A stretch of DNA of 51,618 bases from positions 63,567 to 115,184 of the forward strand of contig NZ_LMSB01000001.1 of the NCBI RefSeq assembly GCF_001428005.1, read 5' to 3'. The notes under the pieces were generated by a model that was given only the letters and a program-made list of their open reading frames with translations, searched no databases and was not told the origin of the DNA. The number at the start of each line of letters is the position of its first letter. Position 1 is the stretch's first letter. A program made the translations under genes and the position numbers. Shown here in pieces: positions 44,792 through 51,618 of the stretch. The stretch is from Arthrobacter sp. Soil736 (GTDB lineage: Bacteria > Actinomycetota > Actinomycetes > Actinomycetales > Micrococcaceae).

Positions 44792-44850
44792 GGTGGATCC
44801 ATCCTTTTGCTGATGAAAAATTACAAACCGGAAACCTGAAACGGTCGCCA

Positions 44851-44905
44851 ATGTACATCCAGTATGCGTAATGTATACATTTAACGCCAGCGTGACAGGC
44901 GTCAC
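44851..44905. promoter_or_regulatory. GntR operator candidate between DUF2848 and MHS genes
   Basis: AATGTATACATT (44870-44881) is a perfect palindrome. Its core TGTATACA recurs directly upstream of the GntR gene at 46995-47002. A shorter palindrome ATGTACAT lies at 44851-44858. A separate repeat GTGAC-N4-GTCAC lies at 44892-44905. Confidence 0.65.
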
Positions 44906-44932
44906 CATAAAAAACTCGTGGAGGACAACACC

Positions 44933-46324
44933 ATGGCAAACGTCCCAGTTCCGGCTTCCGGCACTACGCCGCATCCGGACAAGCCGATTCACCCCAAGGG
45001 CCTGTTCAAGGCCTTCGCCGCCAGCCTCACCGGCACCGCTCTCGAGTGGTACGACTTCGCCGTCTACTCGGCGGCGGCCGCCGTCGTATTTCCCCTCGTC
45101 TTCTTCCCCGCGTCCGATCCGCTGACGGGCACCATCCTGGCCTTCTCCACCTACGCGGTGGGCTACGTTTCCCGCCCGGTCGGCGGCATCATCTTCGGCC
45201 GGCTCGGGGACCGGATCGGCCGCAAGAAGGTCCTGGTGACCACCCTGATGATCATCGGCGTGGCCACCGTGCTGATCGGCGTGCTGCCCGGTTACGAGAG
45301 CATCGGCATCACCGCCCCCATCATCCTCGTCCTGCTGCGGTTCGCCCAGGGCGTGGGCGTGGGTGGCGAATGGGGCGGCGCCGTCCTCCTCTCCAGCGAA
45401 TACGGTGATCCCCACCGGCGGGGCTTCTGGGCTTCCGCTGCCCAGGTGGGTCCGCCCGCAGGCAACCTGATGGCAAACGGCGCCCTGGCGGTCCTCACGC
45501 TGGCACTGACCGAGGAGCAGTTCCTCTCCTTCGGCTGGCGCATCGCCTTCCTGGTGTCGGCCCTGCTGGTCGGATTCGGCCTCTGGATCAGGCTGAAGCT
45601 CGAGGACACCCCTGTCTTCAAGGCCATCCAGGCCCACGGCGAGCAGCCCCACGCCCCGGTCCACGAGGTCTTCCGCAAGGAGCTCCGCCCGCTGATCGCG
45701 GCCATCCTGTGCCGCGTGGGACCCGATGTGCTCTACGCGCTGTTCACGGTCTTCACCCTCACCTACGGCATTCAGGCCCTGGGCTACGAACGCAACGAGG
45801 TGCTCACCGCCGTCCTGGTCGGATCCGCATTCCAGCTGTTCATGATCCCGCTGGCCGGAGCCGTGTCCGACCGCTTCAACCGCCGCCTTGTCTACGGCGT
45901 CGGCGCAGTGGCGGGTGCCGTCTGGACGTTCATCTTCTTCGGCGTCCTGGGCGGAAACAACGAGCCGATGCTCATCGTGGGCATCGTGCTCGGCCTCATG
46001 GCCCACTCCTTCATGTACGGCCCGCAGGCCGCCTTCATCGTGGAGCAGTTCTCCCCCCGGCTCCGTTCCACCGGCAGTTCGCTGGCCTACACGTTCGCCG
46101 GTGTGATCGGCGGCGCCATCGCCCCGCTGATGTTCACGCTGCTGCTGTCCCAGTTCGGCACCTGGATTCCGGTGGCCATCTATGTCGCGGTTGCCGCGGC
46201 CGTCACCGTCGTGGGACTGGCCCTCGGCCGGGACAACGACACCGTGGAGGACGCGGACTACCGCCTGCTGCTGGAAGGAACCGGAGCGGCACCCCAGACG
46301 TCCGGCGCCGCGGAAACCAAGTGA
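44933..46324 (+). CDS. MHS-family (MFS) metabolite:H+ symporter
   Basis: A 463-residue twelve-segment MFS transporter of the metabolite:H+ symport type (KgtP/ShiA). ASLTGTALEWYDFAVYSAAA at the start, GRLGDRIGRKKVLVTTL after TM2-3, RFAQGVGVGGEWGGAVLL in TM5 region, and GPQAAFIVEQFSPRLRSTG are the family marks. It likely imports an organic acid. GGAGG lies before the ATG at 44933. It is divergent from DUF2848 with a shared operator candidate, and its stop is 7 bp from the convergent GntR gene. Confidence 0.93.
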   Translation: MANVPVPASGTTPHPDKPIHPKGLFKAFAASLTGTALEWYDFAVYSAAAAVVFPLVFFPASDPLTGTILAFSTYAVGYVSRPVGGIIFGRLGDRIGRKKVLVTTLMIIGVATVLIGVLPGYESIGITAPIILVLLRFAQGVGVGGEWGGAVLLSSEYGDPHRRGFWASAAQVGPPAGNLMANGALAVLTLALTEEQFLSFGWRIAFLVSALLVGFGLWIRLKLEDTPVFKAIQAHGEQPHAPVHEVFRKELRPLIAAILCRVGPDVLYALFTVFTLTYGIQALGYERNEVLTAVLVGSAFQLFMIPLAGAVSDRFNRRLVYGVGAVAGAVWTFIFFGVLGGNNEPMLIVGIVLGLMAHSFMYGPQAAFIVEQFSPRLRSTGSSLAYTFAGVIGGAIAPLMFTLLLSQFGTWIPVAIYVAVAAAVTVVGLALGRDNDTVEDADYRLLLEGTGAAPQTSGAAETK

Positions 46325-46331
46325 GCGGAAT

Positions 46332-46988
46332 CTAGGTGCGGAGCAGGATGTCGCGGGTAACGGCCAGATGATGGTCGATGGCTTCCTGCGCCTTAGCGGC
46401 ATCGCCGGACACCAGGGCATCGAGGATGTCCTGGTGTTCGGCGCACACCTGCCCGCGCCGGCCGCCGGTCCGGAACAGCGCGGATACGCCCACCAGGATC
46501 TGCCGCACGTGGAGCTTGCTGTAGGTGCGGGAGATGAGTTCGTTTCCCGCAGCGTCAATGAGCTGCTGGTGGAAGAGGGTATCCAGGCGGATGAACTCCC
46601 GCGCGGCCTCCGGGCTGAGGTTGTCCGGAAGCTGGGCCTGCTGGTCCAGGGTTTCCTGCATCGTCTCCGCGGGCACCCTGCGCTGCTCGATGACCAGGCG
46701 GGCGGCGTGGCTTTCGAGGACACCGCGCAGCTCCATGAGCTCGGACATTTCCCGGCCCGTCACCGGGGGGACGTAGGCGCCGCGCTGGGGAATCAGTTCC
46801 ACCAGGCCGTCGGAGACCAGGAGCAGGAGAGCCTCCCGGACCGGAGTGCGCGACACCCCGATTTCGGCGGCAAGCTCCTGCTCGTTCAGGAACCGGCCCT
46901 GCATCTCCGGGTCGATCAGAATGTTTTCACGCAGGTACGCGTAGGCCTTCTCCCGGCCGGACGCGGCCGTACCCGACATTTTTCGCAT
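46332..46988 (-). CDS. GntR-family regulator with FCD domain
   Basis: A 218-residue regulator. The winged helix is in FLNEQELAAEIGVSRTPVREALLLLVSDGLVELIPQRG (about 33-70), followed by an FCD domain (about 80-215) with LDTLFHQQLIDAAGN and HQDILDALVSGDAA giving the metal/ligand histidines. FCD members sense organic acids. The palindrome TGTATACA lies six bases before its ATG (46988) and again in the DUF2848/MHS gap, so it probably represses both itself and that cluster. It is divergent from the nitrilase-type gene. Confidence 0.93.
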   Translation of the reverse strand: MRKMSGTAASGREKAYAYLRENILIDPEMQGRFLNEQELAAEIGVSRTPVREALLLLVSDGLVELIPQRGAYVPPVTGREMSELMELRGVLESHAARLVIEQRRVPAETMQETLDQQAQLPDNLSPEAAREFIRLDTLFHQQLIDAAGNELISRTYSKLHVRQILVGVSALFRTGGRRGQVCAEHQDILDALVSGDAAKAQEAIDHHLAVTRDILLRT

Positions 46989-46994
46989 ACTTTA

Positions 46995-47002
46995 TGTATA
47001 CA
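46995..47002. promoter_or_regulatory. TGTATACA palindrome shared with the MHS/DUF2848 gap
   Basis: The 8-bp palindrome lies between the divergent GntR gene (start 46988) and the nitrilase-type gene (start 47021), close enough to both to affect both. Its longer form is at 44870-44881. Confidence 0.55.
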
Positions 47003-47020
47003 ACAGACTGGAGTAAATTC

Positions 47021-47815
47021 ATGCGTCTAGCAGTGGCCCAAATCATCAGCAGCGCCGATCCGGCGGGCAATCTGGAGCTGATCCGAGAATACGCCACGCG
47101 TGCCAAAGCCGCCGGGGCCGAGCTGGTGGTGTTCCCGGAAGCGGCGATGCGCGCGTTCGGCAACACTCTCGCGGACATCGCCGAGCCCCTGGACGGCCCG
47201 TGGGCCACCGCCGTGCGCGGCATTGCCAAAGAGCTCGGCATCGCCGTGGTGGCGGGCATGTTCACGCCCGGGGAGGGCGGACGCGTGCGCAACACCCTGC
47301 TGGTGACCGGCCCGGGGATCGACACCTCCTACGACAAGATCCACCTGTTTGACGCTTTCGGTTTCGCCGAGTCCGACTCAGTGGACGCCGGAACGTCACC
47401 GGTGACCTTCGAAGTGAACGGCACGGTCATGGGCCTCGCCACCTGTTACGATGTGCGGTTCCCCGCACTGTTTACCGCCAATGCGAGGGCCGGCGCCCAG
47501 ATCAACATCGTTTGCGCGTCCTGGGGCGCCGGCGAAGGGAAGGCCGACCAGTGGGACCTGTTGGTCCGTGCCCGCGCCGTGGACAGCACCACGTTCGTGG
47601 TGGCCTGCGGACAGGGTGACCCCGCCAGCATCGGCCTTCCGTCCGCCGGCTCCGCCCCCACCGGCATCGGCCACAGCGCGGTGGTGTCGCCGCTCGGCTC
47701 CCCTTTGGTTACCCTGGGCCGCGAGCCCGAACTGGCGCTGGTCGACATCGACCCGGGCGCCATCACGGAGATCCGCGGAAAACTGCCGGTGCTGGCGAAC
47801 GCCCGGAGTTTCTAG
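47021..47815 (+). CDS. carbon-nitrogen hydrolase (nitrilase superfamily)
   Basis: A 264-residue nitrilase-superfamily amidase. The triad is Glu40 (VVFPEAAM), Lys106 (YDKIHLFDAFGF) and Cys142 (LATCYDVRFP). The layout matches the Nit1/omega-amidase group, which acts on small carboxylic amides. The ATG at 47021 has GGAG upstream and starts the first strand MRLAVAQI; an upstream in-frame ATG adds nine residues over the operator. With an organic-acid transporter and DUF2848 under one regulator, hydrolysis of an imported amide is plausible. A 19-bp hairpin follows. Confidence 0.92.
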   Translation: MRLAVAQIISSADPAGNLELIREYATRAKAAGAELVVFPEAAMRAFGNTLADIAEPLDGPWATAVRGIAKELGIAVVAGMFTPGEGGRVRNTLLVTGPGIDTSYDKIHLFDAFGFAESDSVDAGTSPVTFEVNGTVMGLATCYDVRFPALFTANARAGAQINIVCASWGAGEGKADQWDLLVRARAVDSTTFVVACGQGDPASIGLPSAGSAPTGIGHSAVVSPLGSPLVTLGREPELALVDIDPGAITEIRGKLPVLANARSF

Positions 47816-47829
47816 GCTGGCGGACGACG

Positions 47830-47873
47830 GGCAAGAGGACGACGGCGGGCCGTTCCGCCGTCGTCCTCTTGCC
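47830..47873. terminator. longest GACGGCGG-core hairpin, perfect 19-bp stem
   Basis: GGCAAGAGGACGACGGCGG (47830-47848) pairs perfectly with 47855-47873 over GCCGTT. It lies between convergent stops at 47815 and 47912. Its left arm matches, with one change, the orphan arm at 29341. Confidence 0.85.
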
Positions 47874-47911
47874 TTCCGCGTTCCTGCCGTTCGCGCTGGT
47901 TCAGCGGGCGG

Positions 47912-48409
47912 TCAGGCGCGGGAGTGCTCGGCCAGGAGGGCGTCGATCTGGCCGGCGGCTTCCTTCATGCCGTCTTCCATGCCCATCTCCACCATCTTGC
48001 CCATCTGTTCCTCGGACTCGAACGTGGACAGGACGGTCATCCTGGTGCGGCCGCCGAGGTCCTCGAGCGTGACGGTCGCATGCGTGGTGCCCATGGCCTC
48101 GACCGGAGCGCCGTCGTCGTCGGCGAAACCGTCGTCAAATTCCAGGCGGCGGGGAGCCTCGATGGCGGTGATGCGCCACCAGCCGCCGGCCTTCTCGCCG
48201 TCGGGGCCGGTCATGTAGTAACTGGCCTCTCCGCCGGGCGTGAATTCGTGCTTCACGAACGTGGCCGGCCAGGTGGGCGGGCCCCACCAGCGCTCAAGCT
48301 GCCGCGGGTCTTCCCAGATCTGCCAGACCCGTTCGACGTCGGCGTCGAACTCGGCCACGAGGGTGAAGCTGAGCGTCTCTGCGCTCTTCGTGGAACTGAT
48401 AACCGTCAT
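47912..48409 (-). CDS. SRPBCC (AHSA1-like START-domain) protein
   Basis: A 165-residue SRPBCC-fold protein of the AHSA1 type. LVAEFDADVERVWQIWEDPRQLERWWGPPTWPATF is the family's opening, and TFESEEQMGKMVEMGMEDGMKEA its closing helix. These small proteins bind hydrophobic ligands in a deep pocket and are usually paired, as here, with an ArsR regulator. The ATG at 48409 begins the recognised protein; an open frame upstream to 48613 overlaps the ArsR gene and is not coding. It follows the regulator by 13 bp, so the pair is one operon. Confidence 0.9.
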   Translation of the reverse strand: MTVISSTKSAETLSFTLVAEFDADVERVWQIWEDPRQLERWWGPPTWPATFVKHEFTPGGEASYYMTGPDGEKAGGWWRITAIEAPRRLEFDDGFADDDGAPVEAMGTTHATVTLEDLGGRTRMTVLSTFESEEQMGKMVEMGMEDGMKEAAGQIDALLAEHSRA

Positions 48410-48422
48410 TGCCGGACCCTTC

Positions 48423-48755
48423 CTATTCTTCAGCGAGGATGTCTGCGATCCGCCCGGCGCGCTGCCGCCAGATCGCCTCGTACTCGTCAAGCAGCCGCCG
48501 GGCTTTCTGCAGGCCTTCATGGTTGCCCCGCACGATCTGCTCCCTTCCGCGCTTTTCCTTGGTGACCAGGGAAGCGCGCTCCAACACCGCCACATGCTTC
48601 TGAACGGCGGCAAAACTCATGGCGTAGAGGGACGCCAGGCCGGACACCGAATACTCCCCCACCGCCACGCGGCGCATGATGTCCCGCCGGGTGGTGTCCG
48701 CGAAAGCCTGGAAGAGGCGGTCAAGTTCGGCATCGCTAAGCTGATCTACAACCAT
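48423..48755 (-). CDS. ArsR-family helix-turn-helix regulator
   Basis: A 110-residue winged-helix regulator. DRLFQAFADTTRRDIMRRVAVGEYSVSGLASLYAMSFAAVQKHVAVLERASLVT is the ArsR core; no metal-binding Cys pair (CxC) is present, so it is not a metal sensor. It is the usual partner of SRPBCC proteins. The start ATG at 48755 lies inside the palindrome CTACAACC-N4-GGTTGTAG, with TATCCT eight bases before it: a leaderless, self-repressed arrangement. Confidence 0.9.
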   Translation of the reverse strand: MVVDQLSDAELDRLFQAFADTTRRDIMRRVAVGEYSVSGLASLYAMSFAAVQKHVAVLERASLVTKEKRGREQIVRGNHEGLQKARRLLDEYEAIWRQRAGRIADILAEE

Positions 48756-48765
48756 TTGGTTGTAG
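48746..48765. promoter_or_regulatory. operator overlapping the ArsR start codon
   Basis: CTACAACC (48746-48753) and GGTTGTAG (48758-48765) form a perfect inverted repeat with a 4-bp spacer; the start codon (48753-48755, minus strand) lies within. On the minus strand TATCCT is a possible -10 box just upstream. Confidence 0.6.
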
Positions 48766-48900
48766 GATATTCCCGCGGCCGAAGGGTGTCAATCCCCTAG
48801 CGCCCGGACCGGCGCGCATTGGTTCCCGGACCGAAAACGCACCACCGGATTTAGGCTGGGATCCATACTGTCCGGGATTTGTTGTGGATAGCATTGGGTG

Positions 48901-48920
48901 ACCGGACAGAGCCGTCCGGT
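48901..48920. promoter_or_regulatory. inverted repeat upstream of the PucR-type gene
   Basis: ACCGGAC (48901-48907) and GTCCGGT (48914-48920) form a perfect 7-bp inverted repeat with a 6-bp spacer, 25 bp before the ATG at 48946. GTCCGG also occurs nearby at 48870-48875. It may be an operator for the gene's own product. Confidence 0.45.
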
Positions 48921-48945
48921 CGGGTATCAACGCCGAAGGAAGCCC

Positions 48946-50544
48946 ATGGCCGCAGCTACAGTGGACGACATCCTGTCGGACCTCCCCCTGGGTTTTGCCA
49001 GCCTCATTCTTCGACCGGACCGCGCCGAATCTCCTATCGAACGATTTCTGATCGTTGACGCCGACGACGAGACTTCCGACGGTGGGGCCGCGTTTGTCCT
49101 GCTCATCGGGGTCCGCGGACGCTCCGCTTTGCCGGCGCTGCGGCGCCTTCTGAAAAACCCTCCGCTGGTGCTGGCCGTCAAGGGCGGCCCCGGGGAACTG
49201 GGGGAAGCCGAAGAACTGCTCCGGGCTGCCGGAACCGGCCTCCTTCTGGTGGATCCGGCCGCGGACTGGGACCGGCTGCTGTCCATTGCCAAGGACCGGA
49301 TCCAGCCACGCAGCTACCAGAGCGAGGTACTGACGCTGCTGGAAGAGGACCTGTTCGCCATTGCCCAGACGACGGCCCGCCTGACATCGAGCCATGTTGT
49401 CATCGAGGACGCCGCCAACAAGGTCCTGGCCTACTCCACGGTGACGAATGACATCGACGAACTGCGTAAGGCGTCGATTCTGGCCCGACGCGGTCCGCGC
49501 AAATACGAGCTGCTTCTCAAGGATCTTGGCGCCTACCGCGAACTGCACCGGACGCGCCAGCCGGTCAGGGTTCCGGCCAGGCCCCAGGACGGCCTGAGGG
49601 AGCGCGTCGCCATCACCCTGTTCGCTGGCGAGCGCATCATGGGGTACATCTGGCTGCAGGAAACCGGGGACGGTTTCGGCGCGGACGTCGACTACGTCCT
49701 GACCGGATCGGCCGCCCGCGTGTCAGCCGAGCTGATCCGCTACCGCAACCAGCAGTCGGTGCACATGCGCGAGGACCGCATTGCGCGGATCCTTTCGGGC
49801 CCGGCGGAAGCCGCAGCGAGTGCCCATAGCGAGAAGATCCCCGCGGACCGCCCGTCAGCACTGATCCTGCTGGGAATGTCCGCCGCCGGGGCGCAGGAAG
49901 ACGACGCAGCCCTCAAGCACGGGGAACTCGCCAACCTTGCGTCCATCCATGCGGCTGCCTACAAGCCGTCTGCCATCGTGGGACAGTTCAACGGCGACAC
50001 CGCCGTGATCGTCCCGGGGCTGCAGTCCGCCAATGCCGAAGCCGGGCTTCGGAGCCTCGCCGAAGCCATCGTCCGGGACGCCGGGAAGCATCTGGGCATC
50101 AGTCCGTTCGCGGCGGTGGGGCCGGTCGCCCCCGATCTGCTGTCGATTCACTCCGTGACCGCTAAGACGGAGGCCCTGCTCGGCTCCATGCGGCGGTCAG
50201 GGACCGCTTCTGTGGCCACGGTGGACGACTTCGAGGTGGACATCCTGTTCCATGAGGCGGTGGAGAACTTCACGGCCTCCGACTTCCGCCATCGCACCCT
50301 CTGGACCCTCCTCCGCGACGACCGCGAACTGGCCGAAACCCTCCGTGCGTATTTCGACGCGTCCCTGGATGTGGCCGAATGCGCCCAGCGGATGAAGCTG
50401 CACAAGAACACCGTCTACTACCGGATCAGCAAAGCCAGCAGGGTCACCGGCCTGAACTTTAGCAATCCCCGCCATTCATTGGTCGCCCTGCTCCACATCC
50501 AGGAGTGGGCCGCCACGCATAAGGAGCACCTGGGCAAGAAATGA
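48946..50544 (+). CDS. PucR/CdaR-family transcriptional regulator
   Basis: A 532-residue regulator. The N-terminal PucR-type sensory part (about 1-160) and a central GGDEF-like/CdaR fold (about 290-420) lead to the C-terminal PucR helix-turn-helix: LRAYFDASLDVAECAQRMKLHKNTVYYRISK, near 465-500. Members activate nitrogen or purine and amino-acid use genes. The ATG at 48946 has AAGGA upstream; the frame stays open 48 bp further. It overlaps the glutaminase gene by four bases (ATGA), so a role in glutamine use is likely. Confidence 0.92.
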   Translation: MAAATVDDILSDLPLGFASLILRPDRAESPIERFLIVDADDETSDGGAAFVLLIGVRGRSALPALRRLLKNPPLVLAVKGGPGELGEAEELLRAAGTGLLLVDPAADWDRLLSIAKDRIQPRSYQSEVLTLLEEDLFAIAQTTARLTSSHVVIEDAANKVLAYSTVTNDIDELRKASILARRGPRKYELLLKDLGAYRELHRTRQPVRVPARPQDGLRERVAITLFAGERIMGYIWLQETGDGFGADVDYVLTGSAARVSAELIRYRNQQSVHMREDRIARILSGPAEAAASAHSEKIPADRPSALILLGMSAAGAQEDDAALKHGELANLASIHAAAYKPSAIVGQFNGDTAVIVPGLQSANAEAGLRSLAEAIVRDAGKHLGISPFAAVGPVAPDLLSIHSVTAKTEALLGSMRRSGTASVATVDDFEVDILFHEAVENFTASDFRHRTLWTLLRDDRELAETLRAYFDASLDVAECAQRMKLHKNTVYYRISKASRVTGLNFSNPRHSLVALLHIQEWAATHKEHLGKK

Positions 50545-51473
50545 TGACAGCACTCGATTCGCCGCCCCTTAACCTGGTCCTGGATGACATCGTCCGCAGC
50601 CACCGGCCCCGGAGTGAAGCAGGATCAGTTCCCGCCGGCATCCCCCACCTGTCATCGCCGCCGTTCGACCGCTTCGGGATTGCGGTCGCCACCACATCCG
50701 GGGACGTCTTCAGTTCCGGCGACGCGCATCTTCCATTCTCGATCCAGAGCATCTCGAAGGTCTTCACCCTGGCCATGGCGCTCAGCGCCGGTGACCCCAG
50801 TGCGCTCTGGTCCCGCGTACTTCGCGAGCCGTCAGGGACATCCTTCAACTCCTTGGTGCAGCTTGAAGTGGAGCACGGGATCCCCCGGAACCCGTTCATC
50901 AACTCGGGCGCCCTGGTGGTGACCGACCACCTGATGGAGAGGTTCGCTGACGCTGCAGGTCATGTCCTGCGCTTCCTGGCCGACCAGGTGGGTGGGCCGG
51001 GTCCTTTCATCGACGAGATGGCCGCAAAAAGTGAGCTTGCCAATAGCAGCCGCAACCTGGCCCTCGCCCACTTCCTGAAGGACTTCGGCAACCTGCACCG
51101 GCCCGCCCAGGCCGTGGTGGAGAACTATGTCAGGCAGTGCTCCATCATGATGACCTGCGTGGAAACGGCGAAGGCCGGGCTTTTCCTTGCACAGGGCGGC
51201 CGCGGAGCGCAGGGAACTGTGGTCTCCCCGAGCGAGGCAAAACGCATCGGATCCATCATGCTGACCTGCGGCATGTATGACGCAGCCGGTGAGTTCGCCT
51301 ACCGCGTGGGTCTTCCCGGAAAGAGCGGTGTGGGCGGCGGAATTCTGGTGATCGTCCCCGGCGAGTGCTCCGTGTGCGTCTGGAGTCCCAGGCTGGATTC
51401 CAAGGGAAATTCCCTGGCGGGGTCGGCGGCCCTCGCTGATCTGTCGGACCGCACCGGGTGGTCCGTTTTCTGA
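50541..51473 (+). CDS. glsA: glutaminase (serine beta-lactamase-like fold)
   Basis: A 310-residue glutaminase of the GlsA type, which hydrolyses glutamine to glutamate and ammonia. The catalytic SxxK is Ser70-Ile-Ser-Lys73 in FSIQSISKVF, with GIPRNPFINSGALVV, YVRQCSIMMTCVETAKAGLFLAQGG and VGLPGKSGVGGGILVIVPG as further signature blocks. No signal peptide, so cytoplasmic. Translational coupling to the PucR regulator (ATGA) suggests joint control. Confidence 0.95.
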   Translation: MMTALDSPPLNLVLDDIVRSHRPRSEAGSVPAGIPHLSSPPFDRFGIAVATTSGDVFSSGDAHLPFSIQSISKVFTLAMALSAGDPSALWSRVLREPSGTSFNSLVQLEVEHGIPRNPFINSGALVVTDHLMERFADAAGHVLRFLADQVGGPGPFIDEMAAKSELANSSRNLALAHFLKDFGNLHRPAQAVVENYVRQCSIMMTCVETAKAGLFLAQGGRGAQGTVVSPSEAKRIGSIMLTCGMYDAAGEFAYRVGLPGKSGVGGGILVIVPGECSVCVWSPRLDSKGNSLAGSAALADLSDRTGWSVF

Positions 51474-51538
51474 TCCGGCGCCCGCACTTTCCTGCTCCAC
51501 CCCTCAGTTAGATCTTCAACCGGTCGAAAGGATCACCC

Positions 51539-51618
51539 ATGTCCAACAACCCCAATGACGAGGTTGGCCTGCACGAGGCCGACGGCGGCCACGCCCATGC
51601 TTCGGATTCCCTCCTTCA
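51539..51618 (+). CDS. start of a further gene in the glutaminase operon, cut by window edge
   Basis: GAAAGGA precedes an ATG at 51539. The 26 visible residues (MSNNPNDEVGLHEADGGHAH then ASDSLL) are hydrophilic and acidic, as at the cytoplasmic N-terminus of a transporter. The frame is open to the edge. With glutaminase upstream, an amino acid permease is likely, but this is inference. Confidence 0.55.
   Translation, partial: MSNNPNDEVGLHEADGGHAHASDSLL

Noticed and set aside
44792..46723. Long minus-strand open frame that extends the DUF2848 gene to 872 codons
   Set aside because: It lies antisense to the MHS transporter, has low-complexity His/Gly/Asp-rich translation, and the DUF2848 start at 44791 has its own ribosome binding site.
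1618..47873. Dispersed hairpins as integron attC sites or CRISPR repeats
   Set aside because: No integron integrase, no attC core sites, no regular spacing and no cas genes; they sit singly at gene ends.

Overview
The window is high-GC DNA with short intergenic gaps, GGAGG-type ribosome binding sites, several probable leaderless starts, and many families typical of Actinomycetota. The mix (DUF6454, DUF6221, UBP-finger antiporter, MutT1-like NUDIX protein, FCD-type GntR regulators, PucR with glutaminase) suggests Arthrobacter, Pseudarthrobacter or a near relative. It is chromosomal, mostly metabolic and transport DNA. I saw no tRNA, rRNA, CRISPR array, insertion sequence or prophage.

Layout. 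1-11.1 kb: truncated luciferase-like monooxygenase, alpha/beta hydrolase, small secreted protein, secreted subtilase that appears to start at ATT, CorA, APC permease, cupin, and a secreted DUF6454 protein. 11.2-17.0 kb: a FadR-type regulator with a class I amidotransferase, divergent from a MatC-like carrier, a CaiB/BaiF CoA-transferase and a fused carboxyltransferase; this looks like a dicarboxylate (malonate-type) catabolic unit. 17.1-31.2 kb: accessory genes, including an FMN reductase, a 47-aa acidic protein with a duplicated motif, a Na+/H+ antiporter fused to a UBP zinc finger, an ABC exporter with a frameshift, a NUDIX/histidine-phosphatase fusion lacking its catalytic histidine, an EVE-HNH nuclease of type IV restriction type, a DUF1992 protein, an NADP-binding reductase and a membrane-anchored metzincin. 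31.2-41.1 kb: an aminotransferase, then a sugar-uptake operon on the minus strand (binding protein, ATPase, two permeases, DhaK, DhaL, epimerase, and the first 19 codons of an FGGY kinase). It is divergent from a DeoR regulator across a gap holding seven helically phased repeats. 41.2-51.6 kb: orphan HsdR_N-type nuclease, RidA, rhodanese, a GntR-controlled DUF2848/MHS-transporter/nitrilase cluster, an ArsR-SRPBCC pair, and a PucR-glutaminase operon running into a further gene at the edge.

Two patterns recur between genes. First, at least nine intergenic hairpins share the stem core GACGGCGG and mostly sit at gene 3' ends; one further copy has lost its right arm. Second, at several convergent gene ends without such a hairpin, a short segment containing stop codons is tandemly duplicated.

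The strongest candidates for something new are the seven-repeat operator array with its DhaK/DhaL-type sugar operon, the MatC/CoA-transferase/fused-carboxyltransferase unit, and the stop-codon duplications at convergent gene ends. All functions are inferred from sequence alone; no database search was run.
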